A stretch of 64,000 nucleotides of DNA from Pyrrhosoma nymphula (lineage: Eukaryota; Arthropoda; Insecta; Odonata; Coenagrionidae), in NCBI GenBank assembly GCA_963573305.1, contig OY754331.1:13674868-13738867 (forward strand), in the 5' to 3' direction. The notes under the pieces were generated by a model. It had not been told where the DNA came from and did not search any database. It saw nothing but the letters and a program-made list of their open reading frames with translations. Of this stretch, positions 45,440-58,142 are shown in pieces. The first letter of the stretch is position 1. Each line of letters begins with the position of its first letter. A program made the position numbers and the translations under genes.

Positions 45440-45955
45440 ATGTCGTGTCGTAGGTGATTAAACAGTCCCGATTCGTTTTGTTATACATGTGGCAGTTTCA
45501 CCATTTTCAGTCAAAGGACAAAAATCAGCGCATTTGTCAGGTAAGTCTATTTTTCATATTTTAAAGTGAAAGTTGGTAATCAAGATAAATCTTGGGCTCC
45601 TCACAAGGTGTGCAAGCTGTGTGCCTAGAGTTTACGGATGTGGACGAAGGGAACAAGTGACAAATGACCATTTGGTACACCTATGATTTGGCGAGAGCTC
45701 AGAGATCATTTAAGTGACTGTTACTTTTGCATTGTGAAAACGACAGGATATAACAAGAAAAACAAATGTAATGTAGAGTATCCTAGTTTACCATCAGCCA
45801 TACGCCCAGTTCCTCATTCAGCTGAAATCTTAGTGCCAGTGTTCCAAGAATTATCCTCTTTCAAAATACAGAAATTTGAGTATGATAAGATGGAAGTGAC
45901 ACTGACGATGAAGATTTTGAAATTGAATTTACATGAAAATGCTAAATTAGTTTAA
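45440..45955 (+). pseudogene. N-terminal part of the multi-copy arthropod family of unknown function
   Basis: One reading frame of 172 codons beginning MSCRR, with four in-frame stops (TGA at codon 6, then TAA, TAG and TGA) and no frameshift until near its end. Recognisable blocks: NSPDSFCYTCGSFTIFSQR (a Cys pair suggesting a zinc-binding site), VGNQDKSWAPHKVCKLCA (second Cys pair), then MIWRELRDHLSDCYFCIVKT (third), and YPSLPSAIRPVPHSAEI. The four C..C pairs and spaced His look like a treble zinc-binding module (inference). Near 45895 the conserved acidic stretch GSDTDDEDFEIEF is in another frame. The copy stops where the piece at 10690-11405 would begin. Function unknown; not functional as read. 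Confidence 0.75.
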
Positions 45956-45999
45956 ATTCGAAGGAAACTCAGCAGGTGATTGGGTAGTAACTGTGTGTC

Positions 46000-46500
46000 T
46001 TCTTTTAATTTTCACTACCTTCCTTGCAATGCACCTACAATTCTAACTCTGCGAAAAATCAGACATTCAGACTTAAACGATGCTTTTTTCAACTTCTCAC
46101 CTTTCACCTTAACTTGTGCCTTCTCACTATCTACTCACTATCCCTCTACCCATACAAACCTCCTATATGAATTTGCGTTTTTCTCATCTTTTTTCCACAA
46201 GCTTTTTCGAGACAAGCACAGCATCGTGAGGAGGCCAGGAAATTACTTCTATTTTGTTTTTTTTCCATGTGTTTCAATCCCTTTCCAGTAATACCGACCC
46301 CGCAGTCACAGTCAATCTTTCCCTGAAATCACCCGCCTATCCTTCCCTTCATCCCTTCTGCTCAAAATATCCCCCCCTCCCTCACCACTCTGGACGTCTG
46401 TCTTACTCACGCCATTTCCGCCTGTTCTCATTCACGTGTTTCACACTATTCCAACTTTATTCTCCGACCATCCCTTTACTCTTCCTTCCTCTGCCATGAT
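46000..46500. other. Pyrimidine-rich island
   Basis: C+T-rich + strand sequence, densest at 46290-46500 (TTCCCTTCATCCCTTCTGC). Frames of 103 and 81 residues are Phe/Ser/Pro/Leu-rich and not called. Confidence 0.6.
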
Positions 46501-46699
46501 CTTACGTATCGAAACTTTCAACTCTTATTAGGTCTTTGAAGCGGGAAGACCACATATCAATTAAATAATGTCTCCCAAAAATTTGTTCATCGCCAGAAAC
46601 CGAACGTTCTCAGTACTCAATCAACACTCGCCTTTTCTTTCAAGCTTCGTCGCAAGGTGACTACCGTGAAGGTGAGTAGAGTTGGAAGAAAGTCATTAA

Positions 46700-46840
46700 G
46701 AGCTATTAAGAGCGAGCAATCCAGGGCCTACATAAGGATCGATATTACGGCGGAAATCTTTCAACAGTGCCGGGATTTGATCCCAGGCCTTCGAGATGGG
46801 TATCCAGTACTCTATCCACCACATCAACTCGGAACCCCTA
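46700..46840 (-). repeat. tRNA-derived SINE-like sequence
   Basis: On minus: GTGGATAGAGTACTGG (46819-46804) as an A-box-like segment and GGATCAAATCCC (46783-46772) as a B-box-like segment, 20 bp apart. The AGAGTACTGG word is shared with the SINE at 37660. Degenerate, probably an older copy of a related family. Confidence 0.6.
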
Positions 46841-47755
46841 ATGCAAATAGCTACCGCTCGCTAATCATAGTTGTTATTTACTAGGCTATTTTTTTATAAC
46901 ATCATACTCTCACTTAACCTAAATTAAAATCATACCAAAATTGTTTCTTTTGAGGCTGCAGTATTGAATAAATTTCTGCAATATTCCTCGTGGATCAGTG
47001 AGAGGAAATGTGGAAGGAACTGTTGAAATAAAAACGAAATTGATTCATTTGTGCGATGTGAAAGTTTTCAAACTTTGTATAATTCTATTTATTTATCGAA
47101 CTTGGTGTCTAGCCGCGATGGGTATCAATGGTGATGAGGAAAGAGATGTATATATTTAGCGCAGTCGTATTACACCGGGGTAGTCAAAAAAGTACTGCTT
47201 ATCATTGTGAGTGCTTGATAATCATATTGGTTCCAGAAACGAACTTCAATCTTCTAAATGAAACTGGCTCCTATTCTAGCTGCAATAATAACCTAGTTTG
47301 TTAATTATTTGTCATATCAGCTTTTTGTAATTCCATAGAAACAATTTCAAACCTTTTATAATTTCTGACGTACTTCTTTATCAAATGAGGCTTAAATACT
47401 TTCTAGATGAAATCATGTAAACATCTTACTTCTAAATTCAGCAGAGAATACGAATTCAATATTTTTGGGCTTTCCTAAGAATTATAAGCGTAAAAAAGAA
47501 AGTAATTCTATCTCTCAGATAAGAATTTAATGACTATAACATAGCTCCAATACATCAACTCGTATGGATAAGCAAAGGTACTTTTATTTCTACGTTACCT
47601 TTGTTTCCATCGTTCAGAGAGTTGTTACTATGATAAATATCCCTTGAGAAAAACTAACATCTCGCTCGACCAACAATTAAACGGCTTGGTACGGAGGCTT
47701 CAGCGGTGATTTGATGAATTTCTTTTATTCAGGTTTCTCCCGCGTTGATTCACTT
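46841..47755. other. AT-rich stretch without recognised features
   Basis: No gene or repeat supported. Confidence 0.5.
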
Positions 47756-47759
47756 TATG

Positions 47760-48340
47760 GACAACCGTTTCACTTACATTTCAACTAGCGTCTTCAGGTA
47801 CTGAATGAGCTGCAGAAGATTCTTTCTATGTTATATATATATACACAACGCTTGAGCTAGTCAGGCGAGCGCTGATTGGCCAGATGGACCTTTAAATTTA
47901 ATTGTTGCAAAAGACGGAACGTTGAGGAGAGAAGATAGCCGTCTTCCTTGTTAAAATTCTCTGCGTTTTTTGCTATTTCAATAGCCTCTTGTATCAGTCG
48001 AGGGAAATATTTATTTTTTCTGGCGATGATCTTACAATTGTGAAAGTTTATGTCGTGTCCGGGTTCCGACCAGTCATGCTCTGCAACCGAGGAATGGCGA
48101 AAATGTTTCTTTTCGGTCACCCGTTGGTGCTCCGCTATGTCCGCCCGATATACGATTTTCCGCAGCTACACACGTCACTTCTTACGCTCCTTCATAAATG
48201 TCAGCCGGGTGTCGATCTTTTTCGGTTCGAAGGAGGTCAGTGGTCTTCTTTTCGCTTTTGGAAGCGATGCGGGAGTGACATTTGCAATGTTCTATTCCTG
48301 TGTTTGTCGAAGGTTTTACTAAATATTTCCTTCAAGTAGA
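47760..48340 (-). mobile_element. Penelope-like element, 3' terminal fragment
   Basis: A minus-strand GIY-YIG remnant (48340-47857) is followed about 60 bp downstream by CTGAAGA...GTGAAACGG (minus, 47797-47765), a weak hammerhead-like motif. The order (endonuclease, then ribozyme-like terminal repeat) repeats that at 14.5 and 33.2 kb. 5' truncated. Confidence 0.68.
47857..48340 (-). pseudogene. PLE GIY-YIG endonuclease, disrupted
   Basis: In the upstream part, CSCGKSYIGRT (about 48170) is the YIG half of the signature, followed by an in-frame stop and a frameshift before EHQR. The downstream part (48120-47857) is open and reads MTEKKHFRHSSVAEHDWSEP, GHDINFHNCKIIARKNKYF and LIQEAIEIAKNAENFNKEDG, the conserved PLE C-terminal half. 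The GIY half is unrecognisable and the RT is absent. Sequence divergence from the 33.3-kb copy shows a separate PLE family. Confidence 0.75.
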
Positions 48341-48589
48341 GAGCTAATTTTGAAGATAATTCTCTAGTTTTGAAGATAATTCACGTGAGCAGGAATTTAT
48401 TCTGGGCTTGGGGAATTATTTGGAGACAGAGATTTTAACAATAAACGTCAAGTGGAGCATCAACTGTATAGCGGCGGCCCGGTTGGCTGGAGAGGCTTTC
48501 CTGCAAGAGGTAAGAGGGGGAGGCGTAACTTTGGAAAGGGGAAGTGGCGTGGGCGCTTTTACCGTTTACCCTCATCGCTTAACTTTAAC

Positions 48590-49230
48590 TTTTGTTTGAG
48601 AGCTTAAGCTCTCAATATTCCCAATACAATATAATCCGCTTTCGAGAAAATTTTCATCGCCGTGGCTTAAGTGCTCACTTCTTCATACAACTTCTTATTT
48701 TTCCGGTGCCTTCCTTCCTCTCTCTCCGTCAACACCCTCCTCCTAGCCCCTTCCTCCATTCCCCTCTCTTCCCCACCTACCTCCTACCCTCACCCCACCT
48801 ACCCCGTCCTCGATAATGCGCACCCGGCGTCACCTCTTCACCCTCTTTCTCTCCTCGTTTTTTGGTGGGGGAGTACACCCCCTGCTCTACACCCTCCTCG
48901 TTCTAATTCCCAAATATCTCTCCGCCTCACTCTTCATTTTTTCTTCCGTTCCCCATCTTTTCCCGGAGTCCTTTTGCTCCCAAAATGGTTCTCCAAACAC
49001 ACCCTCCGCACACAGTCACACGCGTGGGAACACATGCATCGTGTCGCCTTCTTCTTCCTCTGGATCCTCCGCTTTGAACTTTTTTGCTCGCTTTTTATTT
49101 TCTCCGGCGAGAAGAGGGGAGACAGAGGGAAGAAAGGACGTTCATCACAAAATCCCCACTCTCCCCATTTTTAACGGAGCGAATTTCTCTCCTCCTTCTC
49201 ACCTTCGCCGCGTATTTAACGATCGAAAAA
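48590..49230. other. Pyrimidine-rich island
   Basis: About 640 bp, C+T-rich on +, with two overlapping frames of 167 and 140 residues in different phases, both low complexity. Not called as coding for the same reason as the other islands. Confidence 0.65.
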
Positions 49231-50520
49231 TAGTCTGAAGCGATTTTCAGAATTTATTTTATTATATCGCACTTAAATTGAACGCGCATCTCAATGGAAC
49301 CAAAAGTATTTTTTTAATGATAGAATGATAGTCTTGGATAAAAATTCCTCTTAAATATTTTCTTATACATTCAATTTCTAACAAAATACCACCAGCCCCA
49401 TTTAAAAAAAAACGGGGTACCTAACCTAACTCGTTACGGCTGTATTATGCAGTTATATTTGAAGTTGGAAAGCAAATCTATATTTTTAGAATAATGAGCA
49501 AGTATACGTATATTAATATTCATGTTATATTGAACTGTTTTGTACAATAATGGCTGCAATTTGCTTGCAACTTTCAATTATCCTTTACTATGATCACTTC
49601 TGTTTTTATATTTCTTCTCCTTATCTTCTCCGTTGCTAATTGGAAGACGTTCAAGCCATAACTCAAATCTGATCACACAATATCATTCATAATAGCATCC
49701 ATTTTAACTAGTTAAATATTTTTTTAAATTCATTAAAAGCTTACTATAACATTTTTTTAGCTTCATGATTGGAGTAAATACAACGACGTAATTACTTTAA
49801 AACATAAGTTTCCTCTTGGTAAAACTAATAGACTTTGCATTAAAAAAAGCAAAGAACGATGAATTAAGATCAAAATTTAGATAGTTATGTCCAACTACTT
49901 AGTTCTGCACAGTTAACATTTTTCGCAATTTTTATAAGCGATATAATGGCCTTCGAGAGAATGTTTAAAGGTTACAGAGTAAATGGTTCCTTGATGTACA
50001 TCATTTCGCCTTTTGAAGGAAATGGGCATACATTTTATGACTTGCTTTTTTACAATATTGAAAGCTCCGCTTTTAGTATGAAAGCTACCTCATATAGCTT
50101 GTTGATGTAAATTTATGACTTTCATTTATATTTTGTAATCTACAAATAATTGTCAATGAATTCGTTAACAAATTTTATTTTTCCTTCGAACATGAAGAAA
50201 CCTAGTAACGTGTCGCATAAAAGTAATATCGTCTACCCAAGTGACGATATAAATTCAGCATGATACTCAAATAATGTTTAGCATTTTCAATGAGTTACAG
50301 ATGATTTCAGTGCAATAGTACCTCAAAAGATACATCAGATCTACCCGATTTCGTATTTTAACATTTGCAGGTCAAATGCTTTCACGTTCACCCCCAACCG
50401 CCAGCCATCCATTTGCTGCGATGACTAAAAAGCTGAGAGAGATGACTTGCTGTTCAGTCCCTACATCAACTGTTCAAATATTCTGTCTCGCCCATAAAAG
50501 CTGAGGCAACTCGACAGTAA
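49231..50520. other. AT-rich stretch without recognised features
   Basis: No gene supported. Two TTAGG-like units (CCTAACCTAA at about 49421) are too few to mean a telomeric repeat. Confidence 0.5.
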
Positions 50521-50529
50521 TGCCGGTTG

Positions 50530-50610
50530 AGCGGGGAGTGGGTCGGACCGGGGGGAGAAGAGGAGGAGGAGGAGGGGAAGGGGGGTCGGGGAGGCGAAGA
50601 GGGGATGGAA
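50530..50610 (+). repeat. G/A-rich low-complexity tract
   Basis: GGAGAAGAGGAGGAGGAGG followed by GGGGAAGGGGGGTCGGGGAGG: at least four G-runs close together, with quadruplex potential on the + strand. Confidence 0.65.
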
Positions 50611-52640
50611 ACGCAACGTTTTCTGATTGAAAGAAATATATTGAATGAGTCGTTACCTTCGGAAAACGTTTCCTCCGGGCTTACTTTTTTATCTCACGAT
50701 CCGGCAACGTGATATATACAAAAAAAGCAATAAAACAGTTTGTTGATTCGCGTTCCACGGCACCACAAGTAATAAAACTCCAGACAAAGTGCGATAAAAA
50801 AATTCCAATTGCAAAACACATGTGTATACATATATATTTATGTATCGACGGGAGAGTTGGATAGAATAGTAGCGGAGAAGGGAGTGAAGTGAGAGGAAGT
50901 GGATGATGGCGAGGGAGTGTTGGAACGAGGCGGCGGGGGAGAAGGATAAAAGAGAAGAACGAGGAATACGTCGGCAGGCTTTATTTTCTTCTTGCACCAT
51001 ATATATATATAACCAGTAGGGGTGTCTACCTTTCTTGTAGGTAATACCAATGGACCTTCGCTCCATATTCCTAATGCGGATTTACGTGCACATCGATATA
51101 AATATAAAATTACTCTTTTTTGCCAATGATTGTCATTTCATTGATTATATGCCCTCAAATATAACTAATACAAGTATTGGAATGCAATAATATGATATTT
51201 TAAGAAATTTCAAGTCCTAATTATTTCATTCCTAAAATATGAAGAATGATTCATTTGGAGAATTAGCTGATCAGCAGCATATTATTGTCAGTACCTGTGA
51301 ATGATTAAAGTGAAAGCTTTAAACAAGATATTTTTTCATTTGATAATATTTAATAATTTAATTTTAAAACTCATCTTATACCTTTCATTTACGTTTATAA
51401 TATGTTCGTACCATTCATTGGTAGAAGCTACAGTTATTCACTCAGTAGTGAGTAGAGCAGCCTATTGAACACATTGCAAGATATACAGCAACTATTTCTA
51501 CTTAAATAACGTTTATTTAATAACGGATTTAGCTTTTTAAGCCTAAAGCGTACATCAAACAATAGAAACTAAAACATATAGGGGTAGAAAAAATATTTAG
51601 AAGTATAGAAATGCAGAAAATAAAAGTCAGCTGTCAAAAGATGCGCCGCGGCATATCTGAAAAAATATTGCTTCAAATAATAAATGCTTTTTATGTTTAA
51701 AACAACACAAAAATGTCTCAATCGGCACCTTTTATTCTCGCCATTATGTAGTTGTAGATAGTCGTCTGGTGTGATATCAAGGGTAGCCTAAACTTTGTAT
51801 TCCAACTATTACCCACATTCATAAAATTTATGAATTAAGCACAAAAGAATTTACAGCGTACATGCACCGATAATCAGTGATAAAACGTTGACTGGGAAAT
51901 GAATAAATTCATTTGGTTTCACTGTGAAACATATTGCCTGTCAAGTCCACCATTTTATTTTTCTGGGGCCCTGTACATAACCCTATGAAGCTCGCAACAT
52001 CTGAAACTTAAAATCTTTCCATGCCCATACGCCTCCGTAATCCCAAAACCAATTCTGTAGCATCGCACGTTAATTTAAACTTTTGTTGATTCTTTTATTT
52101 ATCCTTAATGAAATTCATTTGGTTCCCTCTTCTCATGGAAAATTTTTGATTTATTGTTATTTTCTATGTCCACTGCTCTTATTGTTCTTCATTATTTCTG
52201 ATTTTCCAAAGCATGTAAATATATACAATTCTTAATTCTCCATCTAGCTGCTCTGATCTTTTTGCCGGTAGCAGCAACTCTTATCTGTTTATCGGATCGA
52301 ATTTCCCTTCGCACTCAATAAGTTTAGCAGCCGGCACGCTTGCATCAAATCATTTCCCATACTTAAAGCTTAGAACTTTGGTTACAGAATAGCCAGTGCA
52401 TATTGCTTCATGCAGTATGATGCTTGGTTGTGTGAAGGATCCTAATATAGTGCTACTTATCCATGTTGCCGAGTAAGTGCCCACAGATTAGATCACCTCC
52501 ATACTGGACCCGAATGTGGAAAGTAAGTAACTTAAGAGTTGGGAGCAGTAGTCGCTAGTGGCGTGATTGGTATGGAGGAAGCAACAGTCGTGCTTAAGGA
52601 TTTAAGGAACGATTTCGAGAAAACGAACGCCATTGTGCTG
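50611..52640. other. AT-rich stretch without recognised features
   Basis: No gene supported. The 125-residue minus frame (51066-50689) is without motif. A short TA microsatellite lies at about 50999-51012. Confidence 0.5.
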
Positions 52641-52739
52641 GAAGACTCAGTCACATCCCTCTCTCCTCCATTTATAGGTCGATGGGAATGGAGCAAGCAG
52701 GTGGGTACGTAACTCGGGAGAGGTGCAGTGGCAGTTTCT

Positions 52740-52815
52740 AGCAGTTTTGGAGCGCACGGCGGGGGGGGGGGAGGGGTATGGGGAGGGAGGGGAGGGAGGG
52801 TGGGGGTGGTTGCTG
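52740..52815 (+). repeat. G-rich tract with quadruplex potential
   Basis: A run of more than ten G near 52757, then GAGGGGTATGGGGAGGGAGG and further GGG/GGGG runs to about 52811. Many G-runs of three or more with 1-3-nt loops fit a G-quadruplex consensus. Confidence 0.7.
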
Positions 52816-53480
52816 CAAAAGACCTTGAGTCAGACTTGCAGGCTGTCGATCGTTATTTTCCTTCAGCTGTGTATCACTTTTTTTTTCTCCATCCACATCG
52901 GGAACGGTATTTTAATGTCGTTGGGTACGGGGAATATTGTAGCTTTTGCTCGTTTTGGAACCCCCAGCAGGAATGGAGGAAAAAAAAATCAAAATAGAAT
53001 AAGCTCGAAATGATTCTTCTTTTTTTCGCATGGGTAGAGGGGGAGGCAACGTTCGTACATGCCATGCCTCTCTCTCTCTCCTACTCTCTCTCTCTCTCCA
53101 GTTTTATTTCTCAAATAAAGAGAGCAAGTGCTTGCGAGGGATATCCGCAGACGAAATCGCGAAATTACTGCGGCACTTATTGCTGCGATGCCTCGGCATG
53201 TGCTCTACCCATCCTCCCACCGTACAGCAGCATCCCTTTCAGAGAGGAGGAGGCATGGAGGTAGAGAGAGGTAGAGAGAGAGGGAGCTCGCGCGTCGCTC
53301 GGATCATTGTTCGGCATGCGATCGTCATCTGCGATTGGTCGTCGCCGCTCCGCTCCCATTTCCTCACTTGGGCTCGCGGAAAATTGCGCCCCGCCGCTCT
53401 CTTTTGTTCCATTATTGGGAATTACCAAGTAGTAGGCGACAACGATCGTGAGACATCGGCCAAACAATCCTAGGATGCTT
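52816..53480. other. GC-richer stretch with CT microsatellite
   Basis: Includes TCTCTCTCTCTCC and CTCTCTCTCTCTCTCC near 53068-53100 and a GAGAGGTAGAGAGAG patch near 53263-53281. Frames up to 157 residues on both strands overlap each other and show no domain, so I do not call them. Confidence 0.5.
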
Positions 53481-55360
53481 AAGCAAGACGTTTCGTTCCG
53501 AAAGAGATACCCCATTTTTCTAAAATTTTCACGTGTACAATTTGCTTCTATCAAGCTTCCTTCAAATAGAGTTCCACGATTATTGCCTATAAGCATCATC
53601 AGTAAATAAAACTTTTGCTGCAAATAAGGATGAATTCTATCTGTATTCATGTAAAGCCTATCCTAGCATCCACCATCGATAATAAGTTCAAATATTATCT
53701 CAACTATACCATCGCCCTTGTTTACGTTCGAAATTAGCAGTCTAGATAAAGTAAACATTTTAATCATCACTAAAGATGAATCTTTGAAATTGCTTTGTTT
53801 ACCTTACTCAATATACTCCTTAAGAAACCCTATGACTCCTCCGTGAACTCCTGAGTAAGTTATGTTGTGCTTGGAAATATGGGCGATACTTAGGACTCGT
53901 TTTGTAAAAATCAATCCTCCCAAAAAGGCATTGTTAAGTATACCAATTTCCTATTCTGAGCATAAAATGGTTTTCCAGTGATGCTATCTTACATGTGTGT
54001 CTCTATCCTAGCACTTAATTCCATTGTTGAATAAAACGAAAATCATAGATGTAGTATTACCAAATCAGCATGGTGGTTAAGCAATTCTAAGGAAATGCTT
54101 GATTAGGTCCTGCCCTCTTAAATGAAATTTTGAGATGAAAATACCATTGCTTTACTCTGAATACGACATGAAGGTAGGCGCTCTCAAAGGATTTTAGGAA
54201 TTGAATAATCAATGTTATGCAAAAAAGAAGTGCTAATATTGTTAAATAAACATTACATTTCTTTTTAAATCATTCTTGGATAAAGATTTTATTTTATTTT
54301 TTATTTCATTGGGGAGAAGGATTGAAAACAGGAATAATTTAAAACATAAAATAATTAAAAAAATACAAGTTTTAACTTTCAGCATGCTATTAACTAAATA
54401 AATATTCAGATTTCTGCAGAGGTAATTGCAGAATTTAGTTCACACCTGAAAAATGCGTACAAAATTTTGAATAATATACTTAAATAAATTTAAATAGCAC
54501 CTTCTCTGCATAGGCAACTGGTTACCTCATATCAGCATTCTGAATTACCAGAAAAAGTGTTTATAAAACCTATAAGTAAAGGAAAAATGTAAAATACCTT
54601 GGTGTGTACTTTCTTGGGAAAAATATATCTTTTTGGCAAGATTGCCAATTAGGCATGTAAGCATTAACCTTGGGAATAGCCAAGGTTCGGCAAATAACAA
54701 AGCAACTGGCGTATCTTGAATAATCAGAATTGAATGAATTGGTTCAATGTTGTAATGGTTAGTGCTAACCTAAGTAATCATATGCTAAAATTCCATTCTC
54801 ATAGAGTAAACAATCGTACCCCTATGCGCGCAATTTATTTAATGTAATCGTGAAGAAATCACCGTTATGTTTGGAGTTGGAAAGTTGGAAAACTATGTTT
54901 GTTATATTACATAATGTCTGTGATTTCGAGTGAGTTAGTTATGACAGATATCATTCTATGTCCCATAGCCGTTGCATAAAGCAAACCATATTAATGAAAA
55001 ATGCGAAATATTCTAAAAATAAGGTGGAAAATAAACAATCATATTCCAATGAATGCAATTTATTGTATGTACTCGTAATGTATGATGTGAAATAGTCTAA
55101 TGCTAAAGTGGAAAATAATGTCATTTCTCATCTTATAGTAAGAGTAACATGGTTTCCACAATTGGAAGGCTTTTTTAATGAACGCGGTTTTTCCACCTCT
55201 AAACCACCATAATCAGAAGGAAAAGTTCATCAGGGTAAAATAAATCCATTTAAGGCTTTTGTGATGGTATTTCCTGCAAATGAGCACTCAATTTGTGATA
55301 GAGCGCTAGCTGAAATTCTCATAGATTGGGCATTATTTAAACCTCGAAAGTCATTGCTCA
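53481..55360. other. AT-rich stretch without recognised features
   Basis: Nothing supported over about 1.9 kb. Confidence 0.5.
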
Positions 55361-55559
55361 CAATATGCAACCTTTTCTTCGGGAGAGAAATAAATACAAG
55401 CACTTTGCCTTCGGAAACCTTTTGACGTCAAATGGAAAATCGGATAAACTGATACTATTTCACTTAACCCCACCAATCAAACTTTTACCCGCCAGTAAAT
55501 CTTGCGATCGAGGCTGGAAAAACATTTTTAAATCCAAGGCCCGTAACTTAAATCACTTC

Positions 55560-56300
55560 GAAAGCCATCATTTTTCCGCCCCTATCCCCTGCCCCCCCCC
55601 CACTCCTCTTTCCCCCACTCCCTCCCATCCCCCTCCCCTCAAACCCTCCCCCCTCTCGCTGGAGAGACGTAAAAGAGGATCGTAGGTTCGTAACACGCCC
55701 ACCCTCCGGGACGGCACTGTAGTCGGGCGAAGAAGGGGTGGATGGGAAAGGTGGAGAGCGGTGAGATGGGATTTGGTATAATATCGGAGTGAGTATTTTA
55801 TCGTCCCCCCACCCCCCAACCTGCCGTTCTGCCTGTCTTTTGCATTGACCTGGCGAGGTCACGGGTTCCATGTCGGTATAACACTGCCGTTACTCATCCA
55901 GGGTCATTTTTTATTTCCTTCCATGAAACCCATAGCCGGCCTAATGTCTCCCAGCGACGCCTTCTTCCGTACTTTGCCATCTCCTTCTGAAAACTTTTCT
56001 CACTCCGCCACTGAAGGCCTTGTCTTCCTTCCCTCTATCTTTCTTTCCCAACACTCCTCTCCCTTGCATGGAAATCCCACAACCTTCCAACCCCACGAAC
56101 CTCCGTTGGCTCCGACAATTTTTTCCCGCCCCCCACGTCCTTGCCTCCTCCGAATTAGGCTCCTTACCCCGTCCAAATGAAGCATAAGCCGATCATTACC
56201 GACTTTCTTCTCCGCCTCCCCCCACAGTCTCCCCCCCAACATCCCTTCCACTCCTGCGCTAAGCCATTTTCTTCCTCCCTTTAACGTCTTAACCTTTTTA
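55560..56300. other. Pyrimidine-rich island (two blocks)
   Basis: Very C-rich block at 55580-55660 (TCCCATCCCCCTCCCCTC), a short GA-rich interruption (55725-55800), and a second C+T block at 55900-56280. Overlapping frames of about 107-111 residues on both strands are low complexity. Confidence 0.65.
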
Positions 56301-58140
56301 ATTGATGGAAAATCGTTGTCCAATCTCATCATGGTCTTAATCGCGTTGGGATTCGATAAAAGCTGATGGGTTTAAATATATAAAAGCTGAGCTATACGTC
56401 TCGTGGAAAATCTCTTTACGTAGGGGTGCTGATGGTGACTTTTGAATCTCTGCTGGATGAAAATTGCTTGGCCAAATCTCCTTATCTCGCAGCGATGTAT
56501 TCTGTACAGAGAATAGTAGAGCGAAATATTTTCGGAAGTCTGAAGGGCTGAAATACGCAAATGGAGCATTGGTAAGATTATTACCACCCAAGGTTTCTCT
56601 GGGTTAAAATTCTCACTGTTGGTTTCTCCCGCCTGCTTTTTGTATTAATGGAAATTTTCAATCTTTCGCCTTATAATGAACTGCTCTGAAATTTAAAACC
56701 GATTTATTATTTTCCACCAGCCTACTTGTAGCGTCTCATTCTTAGTTTGGAAGGGGTGGAAACTGAATTAGACAGTGAGGAAAAAGAAATTCCCTCTGAA
56801 AAAGGCTTTGCAGAGTAGGAGAACTCACGTATAATATGAATTTCAAAATCAATGAATTCACTGAAACATTTTGTTATTTATCGAACAATGGAGACTTCTT
56901 CCATTTACACAATTACATAGGATGTTTTTACGATGCTGAGAAGTGCAGAATTTTTGGCTCCTTAATTTCAAGGCGGGAAACTACTCCAAAGCAATAAGCA
57001 TCTTGATGTTCATGGTGAATCAAGTCACTCTAGATTCGATAAGCTTTGCTGGACAAAACCATTGCTGAAATATACGCGATTACACCACCATCCTTCCAAT
57101 GGCAAAATTATGTAACTCATGCTTGGGCAATCTATTGTAAAGTAAAGGAAAGGGATCGAGAGACCATGGATGACTCGCTGATGAATTCTTGGAATAGCTT
57201 AGACCAAGTATTGGACGTACAACGCGGCCCTTGAGTATCAAATAATAAATTAAAGATTCAATAGTATAATAAATAACATTCAAACTTCGACTACATAATT
57301 GGGAGGCTAGGCAATAGAGAGTTTTTTAAGTTCAATAAAACTCCTGGTTAAAAATGCAAAGTTAGACAACCTGCTCGTGCTCTATGCAAACTTCACTCTC
57401 AAATAGGATACCTACCCTGAAAAGCTTCAAATTTCAATGCAAATGCACTCCAAGCGTAATGTAGCACCTATATTCTTTTTTTATAAAGCTTTTAAGTAAA
57501 ATGAACAAGATTACATTCCAAGGTTAGCATTCTGCAGATCATTCCTCGAAAGTATTTTTGATATTTCTCGATGATAAAAGTACGACCTACATATTTTTGC
57601 CATATAGTTATATATTAAGTATATTACAACACTAATATGTAAAAAAAATATTTAATGCTTTATGAAAAGCTTATTAGAACAAATTTTCATGAACGTTAAC
57701 TTTCAGCATATGAAAAAAACACCTGCTTTTGCTCTCACCGGTCAAAGAAGCACCCGAACGCAGTCCCTGCTGGTTTCCATGAATTAAAATAAAAGGGATT
57801 GAGTCGTATATAAACCATTATTGGAAATATCAAACTCGAGGTTTTTTTTATTCCAAGGCCCTTTGAATAAATAAAGTTGGATGAAGTTGAATGTTTGGCT
57901 TTAAAAGCACAATACAGCTTCTCCGAGCTTGCTCCTCTTTTCACCGGCAATAAAGACCCGAAAATAACTGAATCTCGTTCTTGAAACCAAATATTATCCT
58001 ATAAAATAGAGAAATATTCGGCCTAACTATATCAGTAGTTAGTGTGTAAGTTAAAAATATTCATCTTTCGTGCCAGTTTTAATTCTAATGAATGAAAACA
58101 TTATATTTTTTTCGACTGAGATGCCAATGAGGTGATCGGC
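56301..58140. other. AT-rich stretch without recognised features
   Basis: No gene, RNA or repeat supported. Confidence 0.5.
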
Positions 58141-58142
58141 AG

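Noticed and set aside
47765..47797. A full hammerhead ribozyme at the 47.8-kb PLE
   Set aside because: CTGAAGA and GAAAC are present, but stem II is barely paired and stem III is not palindromic, so it is listed only as a weak hint within the PLE.
49416..49432. Telomere-like CCTAACCTAA
   Set aside because: Only two TTAGG-type units, expected by chance in AT-rich DNA.
53177..53650. 157-residue minus frame and 147-residue plus frame
   Set aside because: They overlap each other on opposite strands, contain simple-sequence segments and have no domain.
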